Shown here one piece after another: positions 46,095 to 58,500 of a stretch of 64,000 nucleotides of DNA. The stretch lies in NCBI GenBank assembly GCA_049724395.1, contig JAUGWO010000031.1, forward strand, positions 1 through 64,000. The letters run 5' to 3'. The stretch's first letter is position 1; every line of letters begins with the position of its first letter. A program made the translations under genes and the position numbers. The notes under the pieces were generated by a model. That model searched no databases. It saw only the letters and a program-made list of their open reading frames with translations, and was not told where the DNA came from. This DNA comes from Spongospora subterranea f. sp. subterranea (lineage: Eukaryota; Endomyxa: Phytomyxea; Phytomyxea; Plasmodiophorida).

Positions 46095-46351
46095 GACGTT
46101 GATATTGCGCGACCCACATTCTCCGCAACGAATCCCAACATGGCCATGAAAACACGAGTATGAATGGAGTCCATGCAAAAATCCCACGTTTATTGAATCT
46201 CATCTAGGTGGGTCGGCTTCGCAGCTGCGGTTGCATATCAAAGCGGACACATTTTTGGCTTGCTTTGAACACTGTATTAGTTTGAACCAAACTCACAAAA
46301 TATTGAGATTATCAGCGTATAAATGTATTTGAATAAATAAGTTTATTTACA
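46095..46351. other. Intergenic region PTAR1-TauE
   Basis: Between the PTAR1 start and the TauE stop. No feature recognised. Confidence 0.3.
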
Positions 46352-47947
46352 TCACCATGGTTTGGTTATTCCCATATTACCAGTCTTATAGTCTTCAATC
46401 GTGTTTATGATGCCAGATATACCTAGGAGAATGGTGGAGACAATGATCATTATGGCGATCGATCCGACGAGGAATGATGTCCTGATCAATATTTCGTTGA
46501 GTAATATATTCAGGCTCGGTTGACAGAAGTTACCGATTGTATTTAGCAACCAAGTACGAAAACGTTATTTGACCAGAGGCCGTTGCCGCAATACCAACCG
46601 ATAGATAGACAATCGAATACGAAGGTAATAGCATATCTATTGCCTTATTTAAAAGTGAACAATGTCAATACGGATGGCAGCGTACCTAATATAATATACT
46701 GAGTTAGTGCCGAAGAGGATGTCAACAAGACAGCTGTGGCCGAAGTGGCAGAGACAACAAGATCATGAAATCCTAGCTCAATTAGCAAAGGCGCCAAAAC
46801 CATACCGCCACCAATTCCAAGAAGTCCACCAATAAGGCCAGCTAATGCTGCGAATATTGGATAAACTCCAGAATTCGGGTTGGTCCATATCACTTCCGAC
46901 GACTGAAAGAGAACCAAAATTAGAATCCAGAACCCCATTAAGAATTAGTGACTGATACATTAGGAATCCAACCAGTAGCTAGCTTGGCCTGAATTCGTTT
47001 ATTTAGGTTCGATGAAAGAATCCAGGTTAATATGGATAATGTGAAGATGCCTCCGATAGTCAAAACCCAGTAAGTTAATGAATACGAACGCACTCCGATA
47101 ATTGAAGGCTCTGAAATTACTTGAGATAACTGCTATCAACAAAACAATACAATTTCCGACCTCCTGATTTGCCACTTCTAAGGACAGAAAACGCTACGAC
47201 AACCAACCAGATAACGCATATCATTATCGACTCAAAATGACTGCTTGTGTCTTCAGAGAGAACCGGATCTGCAGAACAGCCGACATCACTTTGTGCATCA
47301 TGAAGAATTTCATCTGCGGACAACCTCCTCATGTTTTCGCGCTTCCATTGCTGGATGGCTTTCATTGTGGTACGTTTAGCGATATAGATCATGATGACAA
47401 AAAGCAAGGCAGTAATTGCCCAAGTGGGTAATATGACGTTGAGAAGCACCCCAATAATCGTGCCTAAACCACAGCTTTAAGATGTTTATCGATATTACTT
47501 GGGGTCAGATTTACCTGCTAACAGCATTGGTGTGAACATCATTATTACTGTATAATCAATAACAGGCTTTTTTGGGTTGATTGGGTTCCGCGACCTCACG
47601 TTAAAAGCCAGATTCACTAATGCGCCCCCAAAAATGATTGCTTGAGATATGGGAATGGCTTGCTTGGGTTTCATTCCCCCGACTAGGATTAAAATTGGAA
47701 TGAATACGCCTCCACCTCCGACACCACCTCCAGAAGCAACAGCGGAACCGATAAATATTAAAGCCATAGCGGTAGCATCGAGCCAGCCAAACTTATTCCA
47801 TAAACTTTTTGCTTCACATTCTTTTGCTGGCGAACACACGTGATCGGCATCGCAATCCGATACAGTTTCGCATGATTTTGAATATGATGATGTGACAGTT
47901 AAGATGACTACTAATGCCACAAAGAAATAGTGTCTATGGAGAACCAT
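46352..47947 (-). CDS. TauE/SafE-family membrane transporter with secreted Cys-rich head
   Basis: Members of this family export sulfite, sulfonates or related anions; in eukaryotes the role is mostly unknown. The ATG at 47947 starts a signal peptide (HYFFVALVVILTVTSSYS), then a Cys-rich segment (CETVSDCDADHVCSPAKEC). The first TauE half has WLDATAMALIFIGSAVASGG, GGVGGGGVFIPILILVGG and KQAIPISQAIIFGGALVN. After introns a basic loop and a second half follow: PIFAALAGLIGGLLGIGGGM, VLAPLLIELG, ATSATAVLLTSSSALTQY, IILGTLPS, and a last exon FLVGSIAIMIIVSTILLG. About 9-10 membrane spans. Several introns of about 45-60 nt. The GGGxGGG/GIGGG pair is diagnostic. Confidence 0.85.
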
Positions 47948-49499
47948 TCAAGATAGGTGAAAACGCCTAAAAAATGCTGCAGTCGCGGAGCGGCAGATCC
48001 AGATCGAATCGGCGAAACAATCGTTGAAAGACCCTCGTCGTCGAGTCTGAAACTGCACTTGTGCACGAGAACGGAGAAGATTATTGCGGAGATATTTTAC
48101 TGGATTAGATAATTGGATCAATAACCACCAACGAGGATGAGGAACTATTGGCGCACAATTGACGATGATTGACTAGAGCAAAAGATCGACACTTAGGTTT
48201 CAGGTCAGTTTCTGACCCGATTTACCAACTGTGTACGGGTCACCCAAATAGGTATATACCGTGGCGTAGTCCCTCGAACTCGACCAAGTGGATCGTTCAA
48301 CCTCAAGTCCTCAACCTGTCGGATCTTAATCAGCAACGGCGCGGTTGCCCTCTTTTAGTGTCGGCCGGGCTGTTCTATATTCTGGATGGTGTCGTATTGA
48401 CCGGACGGCGGTGAATGCAGGTCGAAGCATATCCCCCGGAGAACCGATGTTGATTCTTTTTGCGCGCCACCATTGGTTCCCCAGACCATATTATTTTCCA
48501 TAACAACGTATCATTTGCTTATCGAATTATACGATTTTTCATGATTCCAGCGCAAGATTGTCTGCGTTCAGCGCGATTCGAAATCATTTCAAAAAGTACG
48601 ACAAAAAAGTCGCATCTAAATGTTCTATTTTGATTAAAATTTCGAGTTATTACGACAGATGCCCTTCGTTAGTAAATTTTAACGCCTTCATTTGTTTGTT
48701 TGAAATATTTGAGTTTATTATTTTGCTAAGCCTGTTATTCAGGTTCAACAGAGTGTAGGTAGGTAGACGATTGGACGCGTTAAAACGTATGCACGAAGGA
48801 TCTCTGCTATACTCTTGTCTTGTCACTTACTCAGAATACAGCATTCAATAGCGTTTTCTTTCTTCAAACTCTGTTTATACGATTTTGAATGGTTTTGTTT
48901 CTGAGACAACGGAGAAGCTCGACGATCGTTTCCATTTCAAACGGTGATACTCAAATATTAGTAGGGTCCGAAGAAGTGTGAATTCTTACAAAGCTGTGCC
49001 CATCCCGAAATGCCTTCCTTTGTGATGAACATCAGATTGGGTCGAGCAATCTGTGGCATGCGAACATTTGCCAGAGTTCGATGATTACCAATTATTTCGC
49101 GAAAGGAAGGCTTGTTTGGCCACGAATAGCTATTCCGCCCGTCGCGGTTGCAGACTGAGGATATCAGAAAAAAGTTGAAAACGATCCGATTTTACAATTC
49201 GTTTATAGCTGATTCTACGCTGGATGTTTGCAAAGACCTGAACTTTACTAAGCAAATGGCTAGAGTTCATACATTCGCTTTTGTAATGCGAAACTCTCTT
49301 CTTCATGCGCCCTCAACCTCATCTTTATTCCAAAATAAAAATTCGCGTTTGCGCGAATTGCTCGCATGACACTGAATGCTCAACGCAACCTCATGTGCGA
49401 CATTGTCGAATTAAGATCACATGAAGTATCTGAGGTTGCCGTCGCAAAGTTCCAGGCTTGGGGCTAGGGCGGACGCGACAAAAGGGAAAGAGAGATCAG
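47948..49499. other. Gene-poor region, possible retroelement debris
   Basis: No convincing gene. A plus-strand 81-codon frame near 48169-48414 begins only with TTG. A 73-codon frame (49148-49369, KKLKTIRFYNSFIADSTLDV) precedes the gypsy-like fragment and may belong to it. Confidence 0.35.
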
Positions 49500-50350
49500 A
49501 CTGATCGGCTTCGGGTCCAGTAATAGACACTCTGTTGATGCCGGACCGCATTCATTTACCACTCACGGCTGAGGTCGCTTCATTGATAGACGTTATGCAT
49601 CAGATCTCCGGTCGTATTTCAGACGACGTGCACGGGAAGATCGGTCGCCGTTCGCGACTATGTGCTAGTCGCGACCAATATCAAAAGGGAATCACACCAA
49701 TTCAGATAGACTGGTTTGGTCCTGCTCGAATCGTTGGTATTATCAAAGAATGCATTTATCGTGCAGAAAAACTGATAACCGCGATGACATTCACGTCCGA
49801 CGATTGAAATGTTTGTGCGACCGGGAGTCATAAATTACTACCGCTCTCCAGACAACATCAGCGTCACGTCCTTTACCAAAATCGTTGTGACAAACATTAT
49901 TGACATCCGTCGTGATCCCGAGTCGGGACAGCAGGACCTTCCAAAAGTAAAAATGGTTAATCAAAAGAAAACCGTGATTGACTCTACAATAAAGTTATCA
50001 AAAGGGAAGTCTGGAGTGTCGTGCTTGGTTGTGATCCACAGGCGAACACACTCATGCAGCTCAATCGAAAAGCCGAACAAATTCCGATTAAAGAGCGAAC
50101 GCTAGACGATACGCAGAATCGCATCCCATTATTATGCACGATCACTGGTATCAATAATAAGACAATGAAATTGTCTTTCGGAATCTGCATAGCAGATGCC
50201 TCTGTTTGCCACGTGGTGCAAAAAACATTGTCGAAACCGGTGCGCTTTAGGCGGCTGTCAAATGTGAAAATCGTTGCCGCCCTCGTGTCTGGGTAGTACA
50301 CTTGGTTGCGCGGTTGCCCAGTCGCCAGAGACGTAAAGTCGGAAACTGAA
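49500..50350 (+). pseudogene. Ty3/gypsy-like pol 3' end, decayed
   Basis: One frame (49535-49807) contains SRDQYQKGITPIQIDWFGPA, RIVGIIKECIYRAEKLIT and the next frame begins DDIHVRRLKCL-type text. This order of a KGI-PIQI motif, a G-PARIV/PYRV turn and an HVRRL end matches the region after the integrase domain in Ty3/gypsy pol of protists. Further frames downstream (to about 50296) are broken. No protease, reverse transcriptase or LTR is recognised nearby. Assignment is tentative. Confidence 0.45.
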
Positions 50351-50516
50351 CTTCAAGTTTCAGCACAATGCTTGGGACAAGTTAAAATGAGGCTGCAGCG
50401 CCCGCCAGACCACTGATCGATCCTAGCGCAGCCCCTATATAAAACTCTTCCCATTATTTGACATCACCCTTTTCTAATCTAAAAGCTACAACCGAACCCC
50501 TTAACTGATTGGGAAA

Positions 50517-51043
50517 ATGGATGCCACAAGTGGAATCTATGATATATCACAAATGGAGATGAAGGTCGAAGAGACGCGATCAATTTTGAAGTAAGTTTTG
50601 TCTTCTTGTCTCTGTTGTTGTTGGAATTTTCTTTTTTCAGGGTAGGGGCTGCCAAAGCCCTTCTTCATGCAATGTCTGCGCCACCATTCAGTAGTCCAGA
50701 CCAAGTTGTCAAAGTAATCGATAATTATTGTTATCATGCGATGCTTAGATCCTTTAGGATTTAGCACGAGATGCCGTTCTCGAATGCATACTCGCTATTC
50801 GCGATGAAGATGTTGACAATGTGATTGGATCGCTTTCGCTGGATAATCAAGTTTGTTTTAAAGCTGCGTGACCAGCAACAAATAACGTATGGTTTTCAGG
50901 ACCTTTTGCTCAAATATGTTTATCGTGGATTCGCCATTGGAGATTCCTGCAACGCCATACTAAAATGGCACGCCAAGATTGTTGAGAGGAATGGGATCGG
51001 CTCCATTATGCGCGTACTCACACAGAGCAAACAGACTGTGTAA
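50517..51043 (+). CDS. ARPC5: ARPC5 (Arp2/3 complex 16-kDa subunit)
   Basis: ARPC5 stabilises the Arp2/3 actin-nucleating complex. Four exons (50517-50590, 50641-50713, 50758-50850, 50900-51043) with introns of 50, 44 and 49 nt give a 127-residue protein with no frame problem. Motifs: VGAAKALLHAMSAPPF, DLARDAVLECILAI, then QDLLLKYVYRGFAIGD, CNAILKWHAKIVERNGIGSI and MRVLTQSKQTV at the C-terminus, closely following the family. The acidic N-terminus is short (family about 145-150 residues). The stop is at 51041-51043. Expression suggests actin-based motility or endocytosis in this organism. Confidence 0.94.
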
Positions 51044-51199
51044 AGTCAATTTCGATAACTTTTGACACGGTGCCGACATTGTTTGCTGTATCTACAACAC
51101 CCTTGTGGTGATTTTATTATTAAAGTATGATAGAAGTACTGTTAAATAACAAATATAGATAGTCGTCATTGGACTCAATGCGGCATGCGCGCTGACCGC
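51044..51199. promoter_or_regulatory. Short spacer between ARPC5 and the propeller gene
   Basis: AT-rich 3' region of ARPC5 (attattaaagtatg) and possible promoter of the next plus-strand gene. No motif identified with confidence. Confidence 0.3.
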
Positions 51200-52312
51200 C
51201 TTTCGACTACAGTACTGTAATGCCGCCGACCAGTGCAGTCATGTCGTGCCCTTCGATTTGCTGATTTGGATGCGACTCTTGTGGAGATGACCTGCAGGGA
51301 TAACTCTGGTCCATTAATAGCTAGTGATCTGCCTTTGATCAAATTGCAAGCTTCTATTCCAGTTGACGCCCCTGTCACAAAGGTACTGCAGTTTTTGTAT
51401 ATCCAGTCCTTTAACTATATATTTTAGATTGCCCTATCTGGCAGCCTATTAGCTGTTGTCGTTTCACCGAACATATTGCAAATATACGAGCGACAACAAG
51501 ATTGCGCCCCAATTTGGACACTAGTAAGGTTATCCTTGATGCACTCATTTCAGATTCCGAGTAGCTGTTGCTAATACAATTATGTGAATTAGGTCCGCTG
51601 ATCTTTGTTCTCATATCCGATCAATTGCATGGACCGCAGATAGTGTTCTAGCTTTAGCTGCTCACCCAGGTAATTTATGGATTGGAGACGCCTGCATAGA
51701 GGACCAAACATGGGTGGAACATATTGCTGGTAATCGGAGCTTCGTCGTTGGTGCAGGCATTTCTGGTCTGAACTCCAATCCGTGTATTTGGGCTTGGGAT
51801 TCTTACAAGCGTGTTCGTCTTTGGAATTGTTCACTGAACCTTGATAATGGCAAACCAGTGTCTTGTGATATCATACCTAATCAGGACGTTGCTGTGATGG
51901 TGTTGGATACCGGCTCTGTTTTCCTCGTTCGTAACGGGACGTGTATTTCTGATATTGACTTCCGTCACCCCTGTACCGGTGCTATATTCCTTCAGCCATC
52001 TTCAAATGCAGTACCTGGATTGCTGGTGATGCACCATCGCTCGCAGAAAATGCTCCTTGTTTCTCTCGAATCATGCTGTCGGCAATTGAATTACCTTTTG
52101 TGGTTCTCACCTCTGCATCCGCACTTGGAGATTTACTCGGGTTCTCTTTGACACAAGGTTCATTCTCAATTTTTTCATTATCACATATGGGCGACGGCCC
52201 CCTGCTCACCATTCCCTTCTGTGGTCAATCGACCGTATCCATTTCGTTCCATCCGACCTGCAAATTGTTCGCAATTGGGTTACAAGATCGCTTTCACATA
52301 TATGGCGTCTAA
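51200..52312 (+). CDS. Beta-propeller-like (WD40-type) protein, unassigned
   Basis: Plus-strand exons encode an apparent propeller: TLVEMTCRDNSGPLIASDLP, LIKLQASIPVDAPVTK, then after a 45-nt intron IALSGSLLAVVVSPNILQIY and PIWTL. After further introns SIAWTADSVLALAAHP, DLWIGDACIED, YKRVRLWNCSLN, AVMVLDTGSVFLV and finally LPFVVLTSASALGDLLGF, TVSISFHPTCKLFAIGLQDR and FHIYGV at a stop (52310). Trp/Asp-like blade ends (RLWNCS, FAIGL) support a propeller. One base seems to be missing near 52065, where the frame changes without a possible intron. The start is uncertain: candidate ATG near 51221 leads in another frame. Similar to nucleoporin-type propellers, but no family named. Confidence 0.55.
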
Positions 52313-52842
52313 ATTTAATCAACTGCAACTTATAGATTTACGTGGCTGTGCCACACCTACTGTTTGTTTCTCAAGAAACGAATGGCATACATATCTGTAA
52401 AGTTGTAGTCAATGGCCGGTAACATATAATGTAACGATTGATTGAAGTATGTTGCTATCTGTTCCCAAATCAATCATCAATAGCATTCGCCATTTCAAAA
52501 ACACATCAACATCGGCTCTTGTTTCTGGGCCACCCGACGTTACTTGCTTTTGCCTGAGAAATCACGTTCTACTTGGCGATGGTCACTTGCATTTGCCTGA
52601 CGAAACCACGTTCTACTTGACGATGATAGACCAGTTTTTCTTTAGATTTAGCAAAGAAAGAATCAAAATGGTGGAATTTCCATCGGCCTGGTACAACTCA
52701 TATATTGCTGACAATTTTGAATGCAGATTAGAGTAAAGAATCAACCGGTGTATTCAGATATGTTAGGGGTCGAATAATCCAGGACTCGTTAGTTGACACG
52801 GTTATAATATATAGTACAGAGAAAGATACTTCATTACAATGC
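52313..52842. repeat. Intergenic region with imperfect 41-base tandem duplication
   Basis: At 52551-52630 a unit with cacgttctacttg-cgatgg-cacttgcatttgcctga is partly repeated: gcctgagaaatcacgttcta and gcctgacgaaaccacgttct 42 bases apart. A plus-strand frame (52449-52736, 95 codons) covers this duplication and may be a small gene or chance. Nothing else is recognised. Confidence 0.5.
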
Positions 52843-53601
52843 CTAGCCACCAACAACTTGCTTTAGGGAGTCAATGGCAGATAGGAGGGGTACACGTGCA
52901 TCATCAGGAACAAATGCTTCGATATTATCTTGTGTCAATTCCAGCAACATCTGACCGTCGATATTATGCTTTTGAAAGATTGGCTCCAGCTGACCAAGAT
53001 TTAGGTTTAACAGGAAAACACCTACTTGAGAAGAATTCCATGAGCGAGGATCTAGGTCTCCCTCATGCATTTCAACATCGACAGGCATACCCATAACCAT
53101 ACCAAAGTCGATGTTGTTAGGTAGATTAGAAACAAACGACATTTGGGATAAATCTGGAGATGTAGAAGGACTTTGTGATTGAGGACAAAAATTCCCCATT
53201 ATTCCGTCCAAAGTCATGCTCATTGAACTTAAATGCTGGTGCAATGATGCTTGACCTTGGCAGAGTGGTTCGGATTTAATTCGTCGCTGTTGCAATGTAG
53301 GGGCCATGTCTCTTAAACGACGTTCAACCTCATCCTCTTCTAAACCTGAAGCTCGTAGTTTCTTCCTTTGGCGATGCCTTCGGACTCGGTCTCTTACTCT
53401 TTGCCTTTGGACATCTAGTATTCGCTCTTTCTCACAGTCCGGAAGAGAGTTCAAAGCGTATTTTTGCCGACGACGGTACTCTCGCATATACACTTTCATA
53501 GCTTCTTTCCTAGCACCTGGCCCAACCATCGCCATAGAAGGGAAATCGCCCATGGAAACGGGGATGAATCCCTCGAAACCTAAAATCGACGCCATATCCA
53601 T
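52843..53601 (-). CDS. Basic-region plus SAM-domain protein, likely nuclear regulator
   Basis: A single exon encodes 252 residues from the ATG at 53601. After a short hydrophobic start there is a long arginine-rich helical segment (YMREYRRRQKYALNSL and RQRVRDRVRRHRQRKKLRAS) with a leucine-containing LEEDEVERRLRDM continuation. Residues about 180-250 are a SAM domain: WNSSQVGVFLLNLNLGQLEP, IFQKHNIDGQMLLELTQDNI and ALVPDDARVPLL-like DARVPLLSAIDSL. The basic part is bZIP-like but lacks the N-x-x-A-A-x-x-C/S-R core, so I do not call it bZIP. The middle is Gln/Ser/Pro-rich. The pairing suggests a DNA- or RNA-binding oligomeric regulator. Confidence 0.75.
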   Translation of the reverse strand: MDMASILGFEGFIPVSMGDFPSMAMVGPGARKEAMKVYMREYRRRQKYALNSLPDCEKERILDVQRQRVRDRVRRHRQRKKLRASGLEEDEVERRLRDMAPTLQQRRIKSEPLCQGQASLHQHLSSMSMTLDGIMGNFCPQSQSPSTSPDLSQMSFVSNLPNNIDFGMVMGMPVDVEMHEGDLDPRSWNSSQVGVFLLNLNLGQLEPIFQKHNIDGQMLLELTQDNIEAFVPDDARVPLLSAIDSLKQVVGG

Positions 53602-54236
53602 CACCGTTTCACAATATGGTTAATGGCGACTGAGAGTATCGTGGTCGAATGTTGAACTCAGTGTAACTCTGGACTCTAGATAGCATAAACGGGAGTTGGA
53701 AGGCATGCACAAACACCATATAGCGGTTCTGCTGTTACACTTACACTTACATACTCTGGCAGACTTATTGCCTAAAGCCAAACGGCACGGCAAATTCAAG
53801 AGGGCGCGCATGCCCTTGGCAACACATGGCTAGAGGGCTGCGCACGTGGAGGGAGTTTTATGGTGCCATTTGCGCGCAATTTCCTTTGATGTGGGGACCC
53901 TTTTCAGGCACCTGCCCGACTCCTGCCCGTTTTTTTGACCGCTCAGCCTTGATGTTATTGAACATGAGCATATTAGCCATACTGCAAAACAATCGCGCTA
54001 GCTCCGGAGTGGGATATCCTCTACCTTCTCCGTCTGCGCGCTATCGGCGCAGTGCCGGAGTGTGTTCAAAACATACATGCTGCAAATGCATGATTTCTGT
54101 TCTCCGGTCTGCAGCTTTGATGAACCGAGCACACCAGGACGCAACTCTAAGACGTTTAGTATGGCATTATGAAAAATGCTGGTCAGGTTGTGAGACTCAG
54201 GGGTTCAAATCAAAATTAATGTGTAATCCTCAATGT
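53602..54236. other. Intergenic region with one unsupported plus-strand frame
   Basis: A 154-codon plus-strand frame (53826-54290) is open, Cys- and Arg-rich and without recognisable domain; it overlaps the 3' end of the SRP receptor gene. I do not call it a gene. A short repeated block ttacacttacacttacatac occurs near 53735. Confidence 0.35.
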
Positions 54237-55164
54237 TTAGGACAGATATTCATAAATAAAATCGATTTGACCCAGACGAACACAAACTGAACCAAACAGA
54301 ACTTGACCACGAAGCTCGGAAAATCTGTAATGAGTCAGTCGTATTCCCCTGGATAAGCCAAACAAAACGAACTTGAATGTTTGGCCACCTGGTAGAACGA
54401 TTTGACGTGAGATTTTCGAGTCGATATCTTTCATGGACTCTTGAGATTCTTGAATGGAACATCTACAAAATCGAGTCAGTGCTTCCAGTTGAATTAAGAA
54501 TCCCAACACATACATCTCTTTTTCCAAGCAATGTGCAAGTTTGTCAACGGATACAGCTGAATCGACATCACTTTTATTGGCTGCTACCAAAACAGGGACG
54601 TGGTTTCGATAAACTACAGGGTGGGTCAAGACCGAGTATAAGGATCTAATTGATAGAATCAACAGAAATTTGGGCGCATAAAGACAAAAGCAATAATACT
54701 TGGCAGCATTCGCGAACGATTGCTGATCAGATGAATCGACAAGGAAAATGACAATTTTGGCTCTGTCCAGAATTGCTGGTAATGTCAGTATTTGAGAAAC
54801 ATGGCCAGGATAGTCAATCATGTGATATCGTCCATTGGGTGTGTCGACAAAAAATTCATGAGCCTGCATTGAGGGTACCGTTTCTCGGAAACATTTTTGC
54901 ATCAGCTATCAAAACACAAACCTAAATGGCGACGTATACAGACTCGTACTGTGAAATACCCAGTATGACATTGTGGTTTTTCCTGCATTCATGGGCCCAG
55001 TAAGTACAATAAGGTCGCGGTTCGAGGAAGCCCGACTCGACGAAACATCTGAAATTTGCCATTACTACCATTGCAATCAACCACCTCAAATGATTACATA
55101 TGAAAACTACTATCAATACAATCGCAGCTAGAACAAGCGTGAACAGCATTGTAATGTCAACCAT
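54237..55164 (-). CDS. SRPRB: Signal recognition particle receptor subunit beta
   Basis: SRPRB is an ER-membrane GTPase that anchors SRP receptor alpha. The ATG at 55164 starts one membrane span (MLFTLVLAAIVLIVVFIC). After an intron the G1 motif is NRDLIVLTGPMNAGKTT. The switch region VDTPNGRYHMIDYPGH contains the G3 DYPGH. IVIFLVDSSDQQSFANAAK is typical of SRPRB, and G4 reads VLVAANKSD. Introns of about 45-110 nt are needed after NAAK and after EKEM. The last exon is ISRQIVLPGGQTFKFVLFG to the stop at 54237. About 240 residues. The exon in which HFTSLY follows MSYW is not resolved. Confidence 0.85.
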
Positions 55165-55525
55165 CGGTGTAAGGGCCGCCGTCAGCCGATGTGGCTTATT
55201 GTTGATCAAGCTTGTACTCCGTAGACTCCAGGTCCGCATCCACTGAGCGAAAATGAGAATAAACTTGTATAAATGATTCGACGAGAGAACAGAATAAGAC
55301 TGAAACGTTCTGTATTGTTTGCTTCATAGTTGCTCTACTTTTTGCTCCATCTGGACGCGCTTCTAGATGTGCAAACAGGCAAAAAGTCCCTAAGCGTAAA
55401 CAACAAAATTGAAACTGTATCATGCATTGTGCATATGTTACAATAGCAACACCAGAGAACATGGTATTTTGTTGACAACGCATCTATTTGCGTTCAAACT
55501 CGCATTAACACATTGTCCGAAACAA
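55165..55525. promoter_or_regulatory. Divergent promoter region SRPRB-MSH5
   Basis: About 360 bases separate two divergent start codons. No confident motif, though both genes' promoters must lie here. Confidence 0.35.
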
Positions 55526-58500
55526 ATGGATTCAACATTTAGTCCCAGATCCGAGCAGCGTTCCACTATTCGTGGCGGCCTCGCAACCTTATCATCTTTG
55601 AGCAGCGGGCCAACGCATGCTGGAACCCATAACATTGACTGCGGCCCCGCTCGATGCCAAGCATCGGTAAAAATAGGCGTATATAACTTTTGTCCAAGTA
55701 ACACGATTTAGGTAGAACACGATGCTGATAGTGTCAGCGATATGTCGAGTATATACCTCTCTGTATTTCTGTCCGGATCTCCAGAAAACCAGTACGAAGG
55801 ATATTATGAAAAGTTGTCTGACTTCTAATGATAATCGTCAAAAAGGAAGGTCGGTATCGCCTACTTTAATGTCGACACAGATATGCTCCATGTTGGCGAT
55901 TTTCTGGATGTTGGCAGATTGTTAGAAATCATGTAAAAAATCTTTGTCTGGTAACTTTGCATCGACATCTAATTTAACCATTGTACTAGTGAAATTTCGC
56001 TTATCCCCAATAATGATAATCACGCATGCTCGCGTCGGTGACCCTGTTTTTGAGCTGCTGCAACAAGGACCCGGTAAGAACTGCCAGGTCATACAACCAT
56101 TTCTTACTTGGTCGTTCAGAAGGACAACGAGAATTGCTTTATAATGTTGTTAGCGTAAAGAGAAGCGAGTTCAACTATGACAGTGCATTAAACGTAGTAT
56201 TCTCTAACTTATTTGAATCACCCATCCGATTTATATTGTAGCGATTAAAACTCATCACTGTTTCCGAACTTGAATCCAAACCGTTAGGAGATGAACCATC
56301 AAAAACGGGTGAGCCGGATGAGCTCGCTCAGCGTTTGCGGCTCATGAGTGTTATCAATTTGGAGAACCGAGATACGGTCAGTTTGAACAGTCTTCTGATA
56401 GTTTTATGATTCCAGGCTACATAGATTTGCGCTGTCGGTGGGCTCCTTAGCTATCTTCAAAAAAACAGGATCACAAACCAACTCAGCGATTATACGCATC
56501 CAGTGACCATCGCTGCGATTCGCACTATGGATATGGGAGATGTGATGATTGTGGATTCTGGCACTTTAAGGGCTTTAAGCATTTTCAATGTAAACATTTA
56601 TGACCTTTGATCATGAACAGTTTCCAACTCAAAAGTTGTTAGAATGAGATGCATCCTGTGGGGTCAAGTTCCAGAAAAGAAGGACTAAGTGTCTTCGGCC
56701 TTCTTGACGAGACTAAAACCGTTCAAGGAAAGAGGCTATTGAAGTCAGAATGCTCAAATGCGATAAGGCAGACGTTTCACTGAGCCATTCCATTCATCAG
56801 ATCATGGCTGCTGACTCCGATAATGGACATTGATGAAGTATCGAAACGCCACGACGCGATTGAGAGGTTGCTTGACCAAAAAAACGAACATTGGCTTGCA
56901 GAGGCGGTGTTCATTTTGCGGGGTGTCAAAGATATTACCCGACTCATGGTGAAATTAGAGAACGCTCGAGCAAAGTGCAGCGATTGGTTTTTAATTATAG
57001 AAGTTGGGCGATGTTAGTCGTTTTTTTTTTGTTTCTGACACTGCTGTTTCACCATAGACAATTCAGCAGTTCATATCCCTTCATGAACTGGCTAGAAACG
57101 CAGATAATCGCTTCGGTCACTTCAATTTGGTAGTGCGTGCATTTTTTTACTCTACATATTCACTGGTACCTAATCAGATTGTCGAGGCTTGGGATGATGA
57201 AATTATCGAGTAGGAAACTGCTTCGCTTCCAATAATTCGATTTTGCTTACAAGTTACGGCCAGGCTGAACAATCTCATCACATCGGTAATCGATTTCTCA
57301 GAGAGCAAAATTTCTAAAAGGTTGGAGATCCGAAACGGCATCAGTACTGAGGTAAATGTATCTGTGGAGCGAAAGTCAACAGACTAACTTCATTTTCAGC
57401 TGGATGAAATCAAGCGTAATTACGAGGAGCTGGGTTCATTTTTAACGAATGTAGCTGAAGAAATAGTTTCCAACTCTTCAGTGCATTTCGAGAATTTAGA
57501 AGTCTTGCATTTACCGCAATTAGGGCATCTAATTGCAATTCCAGTTGATTCAAACAGGAATCTAGAATCTCAAAAAAACATTAGAATCACTAGATTTTCA
57601 GTTTATTGCTGAAGATAAATTGTTTTATAAGAATGACAAGACCAGGAAATTAGACGAAGAAATTGGTGATATACGAGGTAAGAATCACAGGTTTTGAGGC
57701 ATAAAACAGAGTAAACCAGCTCCAATAGGGATCATATTCGATATGGAAGCAAGTTTTATTCGTGAGTTAGCTGACTGTGTGCTGAGGCGTAAGCACATGC
57801 TGTCTGCTGTTTCGTCCATTGTTGCAGAACTTGATTGGTTTGGACCTACATCAATACTGCAACCATTACTTGACTGTCAAATCAGTATACTTTCGCTCGC
57901 TCAATCCGCTGTCACCTATAATTTGTGTCGTCCTTTCTTTATCGAGGAACGCACCATTAGAATCCGCAATGGGTTCCATTTGCTTCAACATCAAACGGTT
58001 GATCAGTTTATCCCCAATGACACTGTGGTCGGAGCAACAGATGAAGGTTTCATACAACCGGCATAATCTTCTCTGGGGCTAAGATATTCACGTAGAATGC
58101 TCGATATTACTTTTAACAGGTCCCACACAGTAGCGGAAAAAGCGTACTTTTGAAACAAGTTGGTATTATTGCCTGTGAGTATATTCTCAGAAACAGAAGC
58201 AACTTCATGACCTTGTTTTTTAGATCTCGCTCATTGTGGATCAGTAGGTGAATGTTGTGACATTATTTGGAATACTTATAATCCGAAACAGTTTGTTCCC
58301 GCCGAATCAGTCAGGTTAGGCCCTGTTGACAGAATATTCTGCCGGATGGATTTTGCTGAAACATCGACATCATCGTTATCCACATTTGCGATGGACTGTT
58401 ATCAAGTTAGCTGTATATGAACCTAACATGTAAATTATCAAAATACTGACTGATGCGCTCAGGTATGCTTAATCATTCAACTCCTTTTAGCCTGTACGGG

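Noticed and set aside
52843-53601. Classical bZIP transcription factor
   Set aside because: The basic helix lacks the N-x-x-A-A-x-x-C/S-R core and regular leucine heptads.
53826-54290. 154-codon plus-strand gene
   Set aside because: No domain, Cys/Arg-biased composition, overlaps the SRPRB 3' exon, no start context or intron support.
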